Shown in pieces: positions 26,426 to 35,546 of a DNA stretch of 64,000 nt. This DNA is from Luteimonas_C sp035250245 (lineage in GTDB: Bacteria; Pseudomonadota; Gammaproteobacteria; Xanthomonadales; Xanthomonadaceae). The stretch lies in the NCBI GenBank assembly GCA_035250245.1, contig DATFFH010000057.1, positions 1 to 64,000 on the forward strand. Reading direction: 5' to 3'. The position numbers and the translations under genes are program-made. Below the pieces are notes generated by a model. It saw only the letters and a list, made by a program, of their open reading frames with translations. It did no database searches and was not told the DNA's origin. Position 1 is the stretch's first letter, and every line of letters starts with the position of its first letter.

Positions 26426-26562
26426 GCAGCCCGGGTGGAGCGAAGCGATACCCGGGATCGCCATCTTCGAGAGATAGGCACTGCAGCGACGGCCTATTTC
26501 GCCCGACTTGGGGCGCGTCTGAAATGGCGGCCCCGGGTATCGCTTCGCTCCACCCGGGCTAC
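26426..26562. repeat. Inverted CCCGGGTGGAGCGAAGCG repeats after lipA
   Basis: Left unit CAGCCCGGGTGGAGCGAAGC through GATACCCGGG (26426-26456) and its inverse (26531-26562, ending GGGCTAC), 74 bases apart. The left head reads GCAG where the other copies have GTAG. The same class occurs at 46975 and 53871. The gap of 333 bases before prc holds this pair and the prc promoter; no gene is supported. Confidence 0.9.
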
Positions 26563-26739
26563 GTCCCTCCACAAGGCAGGCGTTCACATCCGGCTGATTT
26601 ACCGCGGTTACAGTGGTTCCGGGCATGTTTTAGCGCCGCAACTTCCGGCACTATCGCGTTGTCCAACCCGCTCACAAGCTGAATTGGGCGATCGTCCCAC
26701 CCACCGACCAAACCGGCCGCACGCGGCCCGAGCGTATCG

Positions 26740-28914
26740 ATGAAATTGAGCCACACCCTGCTTGCCCTCGCCCTGGTCGCCACGCCGCTGGCCCTGCTGG
26801 CCCGCGCCGACGGCGACGGCCTCGCCGGCCCGACCGCCGACCAAGCCACGACTTCGAAACTCGTCTACGGCCTGCTGTCCGACAGCCGCTATGCCTATCG
26901 GCCGCGGCCGCTCGACGATGCGCTGTCGCAGGACGTGTTCAAGCGTTATCTGGACGCGATCGACCCGGGCAAGATGTTCCTCACCGCGGCGGACGTGGCC
27001 AAGTTCTCTTCGCAGAAGGACAAGCTGGACGAGGCGATCAAGGCCGGCAAGGTCGAACCGGCTTATGCGATCTTCGCTTTGTACAAACAACGCGTCGAAG
27101 AGCGCGTGGCCTACGCCCGCAGCCTGTTGAAGCAGAACATCTTCGACTTCAGCGGCAACGACCGCTGGGAGTACGACCGCGAAGACATTCCGTGGCCCGC
27201 CGACAGCGCGGCGCTGGACCAAGTCTGGAAGCAATCGGTGCGCAACGATTGGCTGCGCCTGAAGCTGGCCGGCAAGAAGCCGGACGAGATCCGCAAGACG
27301 CTGGACAAACGCTACGCCAATCTCGGCAAGACCTATGCCGACTTCAACGGCGAGGACGCGTTCCAGACTTTCTTGAACGCCTACACCAGCTCGATCGATC
27401 CGCACACCAATTATTTCGATCCGCGCGGCGCCGAACGCTTCAACCAGAGCATGTCGCTGTCGCTGGAAGGCATCGGCGCGGTGCTGCAGAAGCAGGACGA
27501 CGTGGTGGTGATCCGCGAAATCGTGCCCGGCGGTCCGGCCGACCTGAGCGACAAGCTCAAGCCGGGCGACCGCATCGTCGGCGTCGGCCAGGGCGGCAGC
27601 GGCGCGCTGGAGGACGTGATCGGCTGGCGCATCGACGACGTGGTCGAAAAGATCAAAGGCCCGAAAGGCACGCAGGTGCGCCTGGATATCGTGCCGCCGG
27701 AAGTCGGTTTGGATACCAAGCCGAACCGGATCGTGCTGACCCGCGACAAGGTGCGCTTGGCCGAAGAAGCGGCGAAGTCCGAAATCCTCAATGTGCCCGC
27801 GAATGCGAACACCGCGGCGCAGCGCATCGGTGTGATCAAGCTCAAGGGCTTCTATCAGGACTTCGAAGGCCGCCGCAAGAACGCCAACGACTACGCTTCG
27901 GCCACGCGCGACGTGGCCAAGCTGCTGGCCCAGTTCCGCACCCAGAAAGTGGACGGCGTGGTGCTGGACCTGCGCGGCAACGGCGGCGGTTCGCTCAACG
28001 AAGCGGTCGAGTTGACCGGCTTGTTCATCGACAAGGGCCCGGTGGTGCAGGTGCGCGAATCCGGCGGCCGGGTCAGCGTCGAAAACGACCGCACGCCGGG
28101 CGTGGCCTGGGACGGTCCGCTCGCGGTGCTGGTCAACCGCGGTTCGGCGTCCGCTTCGGAGATCTTCGCCGGCGCGATCCAGGATTACGGCCGCGGTTTG
28201 GTGATCGGCGAAACCACATTCGGCAAGGGCACGGTGCAGAATCTGGTCGATCTGGACCGCTGGCCTGCGAACGAGAAGCCGCGCTTCGGCCAGGTGAAGC
28301 TGACCATCGCCCAGTTCTTCCGCGTCGCCGGCGGTTCCACCCAGAACAAGGGCGTGGTGCCGGACATCGCTTTCCCGGTGACGGTCGATGCCAGCGAATA
28401 CGGCGAGAGCACTTACGACAACGCGCTGCCGTGGACGCGCATCGCCTCGGTGCCGCACACCCAGTACGGCAATTTCGCGCCGCTGCTGCCGAAGCTGGAG
28501 ACCCTGCATCAGGCGCGCATCTCCAAGGACGTCGAATTCCAATGGCAGGAAGAGGACGTGGCCCGGTTCAAGGCCGAAGCGGCGAAGAAATACATCTCGC
28601 TCAACGAAGGCGTGCGCCGTGCCGAGAAGGACAAGCTGGATGCGATCCGCAAGAGCCGGCAGGAAGAACGAAAGCGCTTGAACATCGCGCTGGATCCGCT
28701 GCTGGAGGATCGCGCGGACGACGGCCTGCAGACCAACGAACGCGACATCGCCAAGGAAGCCGCGCGCGAGAAGGCGGCGGAAAACCTGCCCGATCCGATG
28801 CTGCGCGAATCGGCGGCGATCCTGGCCGATGCGGCGCATCTGCTGAATGGCGATCGGGCGCTGGCGGGGCAGGTATTGCCGGAATCCAAGGCGCCGGGGC
28901 ACTGGGCGGAGTGA
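26740..28914 (+). CDS. prc: Carboxy-terminal processing (tail-specific) protease Prc
   Basis: Periplasmic S41 serine protease that trims C-termini and controls peptidoglycan hydrolases. The 724 residues have a signal peptide (LLALALVATPLALLARA), a long N-terminal helical domain with SSIDPHTNYFDPRGAERF, a PDZ domain (about 245-330, IREIVPGGPADLSDKLKPGD), and the protease core with S471 (RGSASASEIF) and K496 (TTFGKGTVQ), whose spacing of 25 equals that of E. coli Prc. The C-terminal DUF3340 part is Lys/Glu-rich. The ATG starts the signal peptide. Confidence 0.96.
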   Translation: MKLSHTLLALALVATPLALLARADGDGLAGPTADQATTSKLVYGLLSDSRYAYRPRPLDDALSQDVFKRYLDAIDPGKMFLTAADVAKFSSQKDKLDEAIKAGKVEPAYAIFALYKQRVEERVAYARSLLKQNIFDFSGNDRWEYDREDIPWPADSAALDQVWKQSVRNDWLRLKLAGKKPDEIRKTLDKRYANLGKTYADFNGEDAFQTFLNAYTSSIDPHTNYFDPRGAERFNQSMSLSLEGIGAVLQKQDDVVVIREIVPGGPADLSDKLKPGDRIVGVGQGGSGALEDVIGWRIDDVVEKIKGPKGTQVRLDIVPPEVGLDTKPNRIVLTRDKVRLAEEAAKSEILNVPANANTAAQRIGVIKLKGFYQDFEGRRKNANDYASATRDVAKLLAQFRTQKVDGVVLDLRGNGGGSLNEAVELTGLFIDKGPVVQVRESGGRVSVENDRTPGVAWDGPLAVLVNRGSASASEIFAGAIQDYGRGLVIGETTFGKGTVQNLVDLDRWPANEKPRFGQVKLTIAQFFRVAGGSTQNKGVVPDIAFPVTVDASEYGESTYDNALPWTRIASVPHTQYGNFAPLLPKLETLHQARISKDVEFQWQEEDVARFKAEAAKKYISLNEGVRRAEKDKLDAIRKSRQEERKRLNIALDPLLEDRADDGLQTNERDIAKEAAREKAAENLPDPMLRESAAILADAAHLLNGDRALAGQVLPESKAPGHWAE

Positions 28915-28920
28915 TGCCTT

Positions 28921-29157
28921 TCCTCTCCCCTTGTGGGAGAGGATGCCCGAAGGGCAGGAGAGGGTGCGCGAGGCGTAGCGAGCGTGCTTTTGACCTGGCT
29001 TGACGCTCTGCGCCAAAAGCCGAACCCTCTGCCTGGCGCTTCGCGCCTGTCCCTCGCTCCGCGCCCCGGCCCTCGCTTACGCAAGGGCGTTCAGGGGCAT
29101 GCGAAGCGGTGCTTCGCAAGCCATGCCCCTTCACCCCGTAAAGGGAGAGGGTAAAAA
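28921..29157. repeat. Composite palindromic repeat B (after prc)
   Basis: About 237 bases with the same ends and parts as composite A at 21355: CCTCTCCCCTTGTGGG, GATGCCCGAAGGGCAGGAGA, a spacer, CTGGCGCTTCGCGCCTGTCC, and CCCGTAAAGGGAGAGGG. The 80-base internal module lies here in the right arm and inverted (29055-29133), whereas in A it lies in the left arm and direct. No gene is supported in this gap. Confidence 0.85.
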
Positions 29158-29209
29158 CAGAGCAACATCCGGATAGCGGGCGCCCAGGGCGCCCGTTACC
29201 CTTTCGGCC

Positions 29210-30034
29210 ATGGACAAATCCGCCAAAAAACTCGAACGCGTGCGCGAACTGCTGGACGGCGGCGAGCCGTCGCTGGCCGAGCTGGCGGCCGCGGTCGGCA
29301 TCAGCCCCTCGCACCTGCAGCGCCGGTTCAGCGCGCGCTACGGCCTGAGCCCGGCCGAGTATCTCGCGCAACGCAAACTCGGCAACTTGAAGGAAGGGCT
29401 GCGCCGCGGCGGCCACGACGTCAGTGCCGCGCTGTACGACGCCGGTTACGGTTCGCCTTCGCGCGTGTACGAAGCGGGCGCGGCGCGCTTGGGCATGACG
29501 CCCGCGCGCTACCGTGCGGGCGGCGAGGGCGAAGACATCCGCTGGAGCCTGATCGACACCGCGCTCGGCCGCGCTTTGATCGCAACTACCGAACGCGGCA
29601 TCTGCGCGGTCGAGCTCGGCGACGACGACGCAGCCCTGGAAACCGGCCTGCGCGCCGAATTCCCGAAAGCGCATCTGCAGCGCGTCGACGCCGGTCGCGA
29701 CGAATTCCTCGGCCCGCGCGTGCGCGCCGTCGCGGACGTGCTCGCCGGCAAGCGCGCGCAGGTCGATGTCGACATGCTCGGCACCGCGTTCCAGAAAAAA
29801 GTCTGGGACGCGCTGATGAAGATTCCGAAAGGCGAAACCCGCAGCTACGCCGAAGTCGCCGCTTCTCTGGGTGCACCGCGCGCCACCCGCGCGGTAGCCA
29901 GCGCCTGCGCGCACAACCGCCTGGCGATCGTGGTGCCCTGCCATCGCGTGGTGCGCAACGACGGCTCGCTCGGCGGTTATCGCTGGGGCTTGCCGATGAA
30001 GGAACGCCTGCTGCAGCGCGAACGCGCGGTGTGA
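29210..30034 (+). CDS. Ada-like AraC-domain O6-methylguanine methyltransferase
   Basis: A 274-residue fusion of an AraC-type DNA-binding domain (about 1-105; LAELAAAVGISPSHLQRRF, AALYDAGYGSPSRVYE) and an O6-methylguanine-DNA methyltransferase domain with acceptor C244 in VVPCHRVV. It lacks the N-terminal zinc domain that, in E. coli Ada, senses methyl phosphotriesters, so it is an Ada C-terminal two-thirds. It should repair O6-alkylguanine and may regulate genes. Similar truncated forms are common in proteobacteria, and no frameshift is visible. Confidence 0.9.
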   Translation: MDKSAKKLERVRELLDGGEPSLAELAAAVGISPSHLQRRFSARYGLSPAEYLAQRKLGNLKEGLRRGGHDVSAALYDAGYGSPSRVYEAGAARLGMTPARYRAGGEGEDIRWSLIDTALGRALIATTERGICAVELGDDDAALETGLRAEFPKAHLQRVDAGRDEFLGPRVRAVADVLAGKRAQVDVDMLGTAFQKKVWDALMKIPKGETRSYAEVAASLGAPRATRAVASACAHNRLAIVVPCHRVVRNDGSLGGYRWGLPMKERLLQRERAV

Positions 30035-30056
30035 CGCTTTAGCTTTGGCTGTTCCT

Positions 30057-30161
30057 CCCCCTTTGAAAAAGGGGGATCGAGGGGGATTTGCTTTGGCTTT
30101 TGATCTTGCTTTGAAGACGAGCAACAGCAAATCCCCCTGTATCCCCCTTTTTCAAAGGGGG
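30057..30161. repeat. Inverted CCCCCTTTGAAAAAGGGGG repeats
   Basis: Left unit CCCCCTTTGAAAAAGGGGGA through TCGAGGGGGATTTGCT (30057-30092) and its near-exact inverse (30126-30161), 33 bases apart. Each arm is itself a hairpin, and the two arms can also pair. This class occurs only once in the window. It separates convergent genes, the methyltransferase and the Lrp-type regulator. Confidence 0.88.
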
Positions 30162-30178
30162 ATAACGGCAGAAAGCCG

Positions 30179-30673
30179 TCATTTGCGCCGCTTCGTCGGC
30201 GCCCGCGTCGGGACCTGCATGCCCAGCTTCACCGTTTCGAAGATCAGTCGGGTGTCGTAGCGGCGCACGTAGCCTTCGTCCAGGAACAGTTTCTCGGCGA
30301 CTTCGCGGTAATGGGCCACGCTGGTGGTGGCCAGGATCACCAGGTAGTCCCAGTCGCCGGCCAGTGCGTAGCACTGCTGAACTTCCGGCGCGGCGCGCAT
30401 CCGCGCATAGAACGCAGCGTGCTGTTTGGCCGATTCGCGCTCCATCATCACCAAGGCGGCGACCAGGGTAACGTTGCCGAGCAGGGCCGGATCGAGCACC
30501 GCCACCTGGCGCAGCAGGTGATGCTTGCGGTAGCGCGCGATGCGCCGCTGCACCGCGCTGGCCGACAGGCCCACCGCGTCGCCGAGCGCAGTCAGGGTGG
30601 CGTCCGCATCGCGCTGCAGCAGCTCGAGCAGGCGGTGGTCGAAATCGTCCAGTTGGAGGGGTGTGGCAGCCAT
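30179..30673 (-). CDS. Lrp/AsnC-family transcriptional regulator
   Basis: A 164-residue regulator with an N-terminal winged helix (about 8-60; LLELLQRDADATLTALGDAV, SASAVQRRIARYRKHHLL) and a C-terminal RAM/AsnC ligand-binding domain (VMMERESAKQHAAFYARM, CYALAGDWDYLVILATTSVA). It is divergent from two EamA-type transporters; an Lrp-type partner of an exporter usually senses its amino acid substrate. Two AT-centred palindromes directly in front of its start suggest autoregulation. Confidence 0.9.
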   Translation of the reverse strand: MAATPLQLDDFDHRLLELLQRDADATLTALGDAVGLSASAVQRRIARYRKHHLLRQVAVLDPALLGNVTLVAALVMMERESAKQHAAFYARMRAAPEVQQCYALAGDWDYLVILATTSVAHYREVAEKLFLDEGYVRRYDTRLIFETVKLGMQVPTRAPTKRRK

Positions 30674-30707
30674 GCAAAAATTTTGCGTCTGGGTGCAGAA
30701 ATTTTCA
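30673..30707. promoter_or_regulatory. Probable double operator for the Lrp-type regulator
   Basis: A perfect palindrome GCAAAAATTTTGC (30674-30686) touches the regulator's start codon, and a related imperfect copy TGCAGAAATTTTCA lies at 30694-30707. The centres are about 20 bases apart, two helical turns, which is the spacing Lrp/AsnC dimers prefer. The AT-rich middle stands out in this GC-rich DNA. The site lies 84 bases before the exporter start. No footprint is known; the assignment is inference. Confidence 0.65.
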
Positions 30708-30790
30708 ATCCACTCGCCCCCGGGTTTGGATACGCTTTGGTTCGGACCTTCGCCGCGCACGGTGGCCAAGGTCGGCATCGGAATCGACCC

Positions 30791-31723
30791 ATGAACGACT
30801 CTTCTACCAAGACCTCCGGGTTCCTGGGCATCGCCCTGGCTCTGGCCGCGGTTTACGTGATCTGGGGTTCGACCTACCTGGGGATCCGCTTCGCGCTGGA
30901 AGGCGGTTATCCGCCCTTGCTGATGGCAGGCGGCCGCTTCCTGCTGGCCGGCATCCTGATGTACGCGGTGCTGCGCTTGCGCGGCATGCCCGCACCGACG
31001 CGCGCGCAATGGCGCAACTGCGCACTGATGGGCGCGCTGCTGCTGGGCGGCGGCAACGGTCTGGTCTGCATCGCCGAGCAGTCGGTGTCGTCCGGCCTGG
31101 CCGCGGTGGCGGTCGCGTCGGCGCCGCTGTGGATCGGCTTGTTCGCGGCGATGCGCGGGCAGCGGCCCGGCAAGATGGAATGGATCGGCCTGGCGATCGG
31201 CTTCGTCGGCGTGGTGTGGTTGAACGCCGGCAGTTCGCTGACCGCTTCGCCGCAAGGCTTGATCGCCTTGCTGATCGCCCCGTTGGCCTGGTCCTTCGGT
31301 TCGATCTGGAGCCGCGGCCGCGATCTGCCTTCGCCGTTCATGACCGCGGCGGCGCAGATGCTGTGCGGCGGCGCGTTGATGCTGGTGGTGGGCTTCGCGA
31401 TCGGCGAACGGATGACGGCGCTGCCGACGCTGAAGGCGACGCTGTCGGTGGGCTATCTGCTCAGCTTCGGCTCGATCGTCGCTTTCAGCGCCTACGTCTG
31501 GCTGCTGGACCACGTGCGGCCGACGCTCGCCGGCAGCTACGCCTACGTGAATCCCGTGATCGCGGTCGCGCTGGGTGCGTGGCTCGCGAACGAGAGCTTC
31601 AGCGCGCAAGACTTCGGCGCGATGGGCGTGATCCTGCTCGGCGTGGTCGCGATCACATTGGCCAAGGGCGCGAAGAAGCCGCTCGCGGCGCCGCAGCGCG
31701 CATCCGTGGACGAAGCCGCATGA
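30791..31723 (+). CDS. EamA/DMT-family exporter (YedA-like)
   Basis: A 310-residue drug/metabolite transporter with ten predicted membrane helices in two EamA repeats. YVIWGSTYLGIRFALEGGYP at the first helix and PLAWSFGSIWSRGRDLPSPF in the second repeat are typical of the YedA branch. Likely exports amino acids or related metabolites, judged from the family and the divergent Lrp-type regulator. Its stop overlaps the next transporter start as ATGA. Confidence 0.92.
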   Translation: MNDSSTKTSGFLGIALALAAVYVIWGSTYLGIRFALEGGYPPLLMAGGRFLLAGILMYAVLRLRGMPAPTRAQWRNCALMGALLLGGGNGLVCIAEQSVSSGLAAVAVASAPLWIGLFAAMRGQRPGKMEWIGLAIGFVGVVWLNAGSSLTASPQGLIALLIAPLAWSFGSIWSRGRDLPSPFMTAAAQMLCGGALMLVVGFAIGERMTALPTLKATLSVGYLLSFGSIVAFSAYVWLLDHVRPTLAGSYAYVNPVIAVALGAWLANESFSAQDFGAMGVILLGVVAITLAKGAKKPLAAPQRASVDEAA

Positions 31724-32631
31724 GTCTGCAGCCCGCCCTCGATCGCCGCGGTTTGTGGGTCGCAGCCGCGTCGTTCGTGCTTTGGGGATTGATGCCGTTG
31801 TATTGGCATCTGCTCAAAGCCGTGCCGTCGATGCAGATCGTGTTCCACCGCATCGTGTGGAGCACGATCCTGGTGATCGGCTGGCTGTGCTTGAAGCAAG
31901 GTCTGCAATGGTGGCGACAGGCGGTGTCCAAACCGCGCGTGGCCTGGTTGTTGGCGATCAGCGGCACGCTGATCGCATTCAACTGGGGCTTGTACATCTG
32001 GGCGGTGAACGCCGGGCACGTGGTCGAAACCAGTCTGGGCTATTTCATCAATCCCTTGCTCAACGTGGTGCTGGGCGTGTTGCTGCTGCGCGAACGCTTG
32101 AACGCGGCGCAGTGGACGGCGGTGGGTGTGGCTGCGGCGGGCGTGCTGTGGCTGACGTTCAATTACGGCAGTTTTCCGTGGATCGCGATGGCGCTGGCGG
32201 CATCGTTCGGCTTGTACGGTTTCGTCCGCAAGATCGCGGCGGTGGATTCGATTCCCGGCCTGGGCATCGAAAGCGCCTATCTGTTCCTGCCGGCACTGGG
32301 GATGTTGCTGTGGGCCGAAACGCACGGCCAGGGCGGCTTCTTCGGCGGTTGGGGCCTGGGTTTAGGCGTGTTGCTGATCGTCGGCGGCGCATTGACCGCA
32401 TTGCCGCTGATCGGGTTCGCCTATGCGGTGCGGCGCATTCCGTATTCGGTGGTCGGGCTGATGCAGTACATCGCTCCGACCATGCAATTGCTGATCGGCG
32501 TGCTGGCGTTCGGCGAGCCGTTCGGAAGCGATCGCGCGATCGGCTTCGTTTTCATCTGGATCGGCTTGGCGGTGTTCGCGATCGATGGGTTCTGGCGATC
32601 GCGTAGACGCGCGGCGCCTGCGACTGCGTGA
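31720..32631 (+). CDS. rarD: EamA-family transporter RarD
   Basis: A 303-residue RarD-type permease with ten predicted helices. Signatures: FVLWGLMPLYWHLLKAVPSM, EIVFHR-like MQIVFHRIVWS, NWGLYIWAVNAGHVVETSLG followed by YFINPLLNVVLG, and LPLIGFAYAVRRIPYSVVGL with MQYIAPT. Substrate is unknown despite the chloramphenicol-sensitivity name. It overlaps the YedA-like gene by four bases, so both should answer to the same divergent promoter. Confidence 0.93.
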   Translation: MSLQPALDRRGLWVAAASFVLWGLMPLYWHLLKAVPSMQIVFHRIVWSTILVIGWLCLKQGLQWWRQAVSKPRVAWLLAISGTLIAFNWGLYIWAVNAGHVVETSLGYFINPLLNVVLGVLLLRERLNAAQWTAVGVAAAGVLWLTFNYGSFPWIAMALAASFGLYGFVRKIAAVDSIPGLGIESAYLFLPALGMLLWAETHGQGGFFGGWGLGLGVLLIVGGALTALPLIGFAYAVRRIPYSVVGLMQYIAPTMQLLIGVLAFGEPFGSDRAIGFVFIWIGLAVFAIDGFWRSRRRAAPATA

Positions 32632-32639
32632 CCGCTCTT

Positions 32640-32748
32640 GTAGAGTCGAGCCCTGCTCGACTGCTTTTGATCTTCTTTTGAGGAAAGCAGTCGAGCAGGG
32701 CTCGACTCTACGAAAGCAAAAAATGCAGCGGAGCAAGCTCCGCTCTAC
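32640..32748. repeat. GTAGAGTCGAGC inverted pair plus one GTAGAGCGGAGC unit
   Basis: An inverted pair at 32640-32664 and 32687-32711 with the slightly longer core TCGAGCCCTGCTCGA (one extra base relative to 2439 and 4807, matched in both arms), then an inverted unit of the CGGAGCTTGCTCCG core at 32725-32748. It separates convergent operons. Confidence 0.88.
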
Positions 32749-32760
32749 AAAGAGAAAGGA

Positions 32761-33327
32761 TCAAGCGCCTGGGCAGGGCGCGCCGCCGTCCTTCCAAGTC
32801 TTGAACGCGGCTACGAACTGGTCGTGCGGCACGGATACCGGTTGCCGTTCGCCGCCCGGATCCCATCCCCACAGCACCAGCTTGTCCTCGGTCACGTGCT
32901 TCAGCATCGCATCCAGGTCGCGGTCGCCGTTGCGCTTCTTGTCCTTGATCATCGCGCACAGCTCGGCGGCGGGCACGCCGAACCAGGCCATCTTCTGGTC
33001 AGGCGGCGGCAGCGACCAGTGCGGCGCGCCGGGCGGGGCGTGCGGGCCGTAGCTGGCGGGCGGATTCTTTTCGGCATGGCAGGTGCTGCACGGCAGGCCT
33101 GGTGCGCCTTTGCCTTCCGGGCCGCGCACCACGTTCATCGCATGCGGCGTGCCGGCGTCGAATTGCAGCGGTTGGTCGCCGGTGATGTGGCAGTTGCGGC
33201 AGCGCGGATGCTGGAAGACTTTCTCGATGGTGGCGAAGGCCGCTTCGCCTTGCGCTTTCTGTTCCGGCGTCGCGCGCGGACCGCAGGCGGCGAGGAGCAG
33301 TGCGCTGAGTACGATGATCGTGCGCAT
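32761..33327 (-). CDS. Diheme cytochrome c lipoprotein of the molybdenum hydroxylase
   Basis: A 188-residue periplasmic lipoprotein (MRTIIVLSALLLAAC) with two CxxCH heme sites, CRNCH and CSTCH. It begins 12 bases after the molybdenum subunit gene and ends the operon. Isoquinoline-1-oxidoreductase-type enzymes commonly pass electrons to such a c-type cytochrome, so this is the probable acceptor. Methionines and histidines that could be sixth ligands occur but cannot be assigned by eye. Confidence 0.88.
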   Translation of the reverse strand: MRTIIVLSALLLAACGPRATPEQKAQGEAAFATIEKVFQHPRCRNCHITGDQPLQFDAGTPHAMNVVRGPEGKGAPGLPCSTCHAEKNPPASYGPHAPPGAPHWSLPPPDQKMAWFGVPAAELCAMIKDKKRNGDRDLDAMLKHVTEDKLVLWGWDPGGERQPVSVPHDQFVAAFKTWKDGGAPCPGA

Positions 33328-33339
33328 GATGTCGTCTCC

Positions 33340-35523
33340 TCAGGCCTTCGCGGTTTCGGGTGCCAGACGCAGCGGCAGTTCGCGCAGCCGTTGCCCGGTG
33401 AGCGCGAACACGGCGTTGGCCACCGCCGGCGCGATCGGCGGCGTGCCGGGCTCGCCGACGCCGCCCATCTTTTCGGCGCTGGGCACGATATGCACTTCCA
33501 CCACCGGCATTTCGTTGATGCGCAGCACTTGGTAGTCGTGGTAGTTCGACTCCTGCACACGTCCTTCCTTGAAAGTGAGCTTGGAATGCAGCACCGCGCC
33601 CAGGCCGAAGGCGATGCCCGATTCCATCTGCGCGGCGACGGTCATCGGGTTCACCACCGGGCCGCAGTCGATCGCGCAGACCACCCGATGCACCTTGATC
33701 GCCCCGTTTTCCACCGACACCTCGGCCGCCTGCGCGACGAAGCTGCCGAACGATTCGTGCACCGCGATGCCGCGGCCGCGGCCCTGCGCCGGCGGTTTGC
33801 TCCAGCCGAATTTCTCGGCGGCCAGGTTCAGCGCGGCCAAGTGGCGCGGATGGTCCTTCAGCAGCATGCGCCGGTATTCCAGCGGATCCTTGCCCGCCGC
33901 GTGAGCGAGCTCGTCGACCAGGCTTTCCATGATGAAGCCGTTGTAGCTGTGGCCGACCGAACGCCACCACAGCACCGGAATGCCGGTCTTGGGCGAATGC
34001 AGATCGACGCGGTGCGCCGGCGTGCCCAGCACGTACGGCGAATCGGCCACGCCTTCCACCGACGTGCCATCGATGCCGTTCTTCACCGTGAACGGTTCGA
34101 ACGGCGTGCCGGCGGTGATGGATTGGCCCACCATCACCTGCTGCCAGGCGACCGGTTTACCGTCCGCATCCAGTCCGATCTTGGCGCGCTGCACGTAGGC
34201 CGGGCGGTAATAGCCGCCGCGCACGTCGTCTTCGCGCGACCACACCGTTTTCACCGGCGCGTTCGCCGCCTTGGCTACTTCCACCGCTTCGGTGACGAAA
34301 TCGGAAGTCGGCGTGGCGCGGCGGCCGAAACCGCCGCCGAGGAAAGTGGTGTGGATGAAGATCTGCTCGGGCTTGAGTCCGGTGATCTTCGAAGCGACCT
34401 GCTGATCGACGGTCTGGAATTGCGTCCCGGTCCAGATCTCGCATTTGTCCGCAGCGATCTTCACCGTGCAGTTCAGCGGTTCCATCGGCGCATGCGCCAG
34501 ATACGGCACGGCGTATTCGGCTTCGACGGTCTTGGCCGCTTTCGCCATCGCCGCCGCCGCGTCGCCGGCTTGCGCGGCGACCGGGCCGGGCGTGCCCGCC
34601 AGCTTGGCGAATTCGGCGCGCAGCGCGTCGGTGTCGAGCGCTGCGTTCGGGCCCAGATCCCAATCCACCTTCAACGCGTCGCGGCCGAGTTTCGCGGCCC
34701 AGTAATGATCGGCGATCACCGCCACGCCGCTGGGCACCTGCACCACGTTGCGCACGCCGGGCACCGCTTTCGCGGCGGCCGCGTCGAAGGATTTCACCTT
34801 GCCGCCGAACACCGGCGCACGCGCCACCACGGCGGTGAGCAGGCCGTCGAACTGCACGTCCATGCCGAACTGGGCGCGGCCGGTGATTTTTTCCGGCGTG
34901 TCCAAACGCGGGGTGGGTTTGCCGATGATCTTCCAGGCTTTGGGGTCCTTCAGCGTCAGCGATTTCGGATCCGGTGCCTGCAGTTTTCCCGCTTCGTCCG
35001 CGAGTTCGCCATAACGCAAGCGTTTGTCGCCGGCGATCACTACGCCGTTTTCCGTGTGCAACTCGGCGACCGGCATGTTCAAGCGTGCCGATGCGGCCTG
35101 CAGCAGCATCGCGCGCGCCGCGGCGCCGGCCTGGCGGTAGCGGTCGAATTCGGACCAGGTCGAGGTCGAGCCGCCGGTCATCTGCATGCCGAACGCCGAA
35201 TGCGCGTAAGCCGGCGCAGCCGGGGCGTGCTCGACCTTGATCTTCGACCAGTCGGCATCGAGTTCCTCGGCCACCAGCATCGGCAGCGCGGTCCAGATGC
35301 CTTGGCCCATTTCCGAATGCGAGAGCAGCACCGTGATGCGGTCGTCGTTGCCGATGCGCAGGAAGGCGTTGGGCGCGAACGGCACGGCGGCCGCCGTGCC
35401 GGCCTCCTGCGCCATCGCGAAGCGGCGCGCGCCCGGAACGATGAAGGCGATCACCAGGCCGCCGCCGACGACGGCGCCGGCTTTGAGGAAATCGCGGCGG
35501 GAAGGGTTGAGGATTGCGTTCAC
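33340..35523 (-). CDS. Tat-exported molybdopterin subunit, IorB-type aldehyde/xanthine dehydrogenase
   Basis: Large subunit of a xanthine-oxidase-family molybdenum hydroxylase, 727 residues. The N-terminus NPSRRDFLKAGAVVGGG is a twin-arginine signal, so the holoenzyme is periplasmic. Cofactor motifs include TTFLGGGFGRRATPTSDF, the SEMGQGIWTALP segment and, near the C-terminus, GGVGEPGTPPIAPA with the catalytic Glu. Closest group: isoquinoline 1-oxidoreductase beta and membrane-bound aldehyde dehydrogenases. Start: a GTG at 35523; no ATG fits closer to the Tat motif. The true substrate is unknown. Confidence 0.92.
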   Translation of the reverse strand: MNAILNPSRRDFLKAGAVVGGGLVIAFIVPGARRFAMAQEAGTAAAVPFAPNAFLRIGNDDRITVLLSHSEMGQGIWTALPMLVAEELDADWSKIKVEHAPAAPAYAHSAFGMQMTGGSTSTWSEFDRYRQAGAAARAMLLQAASARLNMPVAELHTENGVVIAGDKRLRYGELADEAGKLQAPDPKSLTLKDPKAWKIIGKPTPRLDTPEKITGRAQFGMDVQFDGLLTAVVARAPVFGGKVKSFDAAAAKAVPGVRNVVQVPSGVAVIADHYWAAKLGRDALKVDWDLGPNAALDTDALRAEFAKLAGTPGPVAAQAGDAAAAMAKAAKTVEAEYAVPYLAHAPMEPLNCTVKIAADKCEIWTGTQFQTVDQQVASKITGLKPEQIFIHTTFLGGGFGRRATPTSDFVTEAVEVAKAANAPVKTVWSREDDVRGGYYRPAYVQRAKIGLDADGKPVAWQQVMVGQSITAGTPFEPFTVKNGIDGTSVEGVADSPYVLGTPAHRVDLHSPKTGIPVLWWRSVGHSYNGFIMESLVDELAHAAGKDPLEYRRMLLKDHPRHLAALNLAAEKFGWSKPPAQGRGRGIAVHESFGSFVAQAAEVSVENGAIKVHRVVCAIDCGPVVNPMTVAAQMESGIAFGLGAVLHSKLTFKEGRVQESNYHDYQVLRINEMPVVEVHIVPSAEKMGGVGEPGTPPIAPAVANAVFALTGQRLRELPLRLAPETAKA

Positions 35524-35546
35524 GAGCGCCTCCGATGTTTGCCTTT

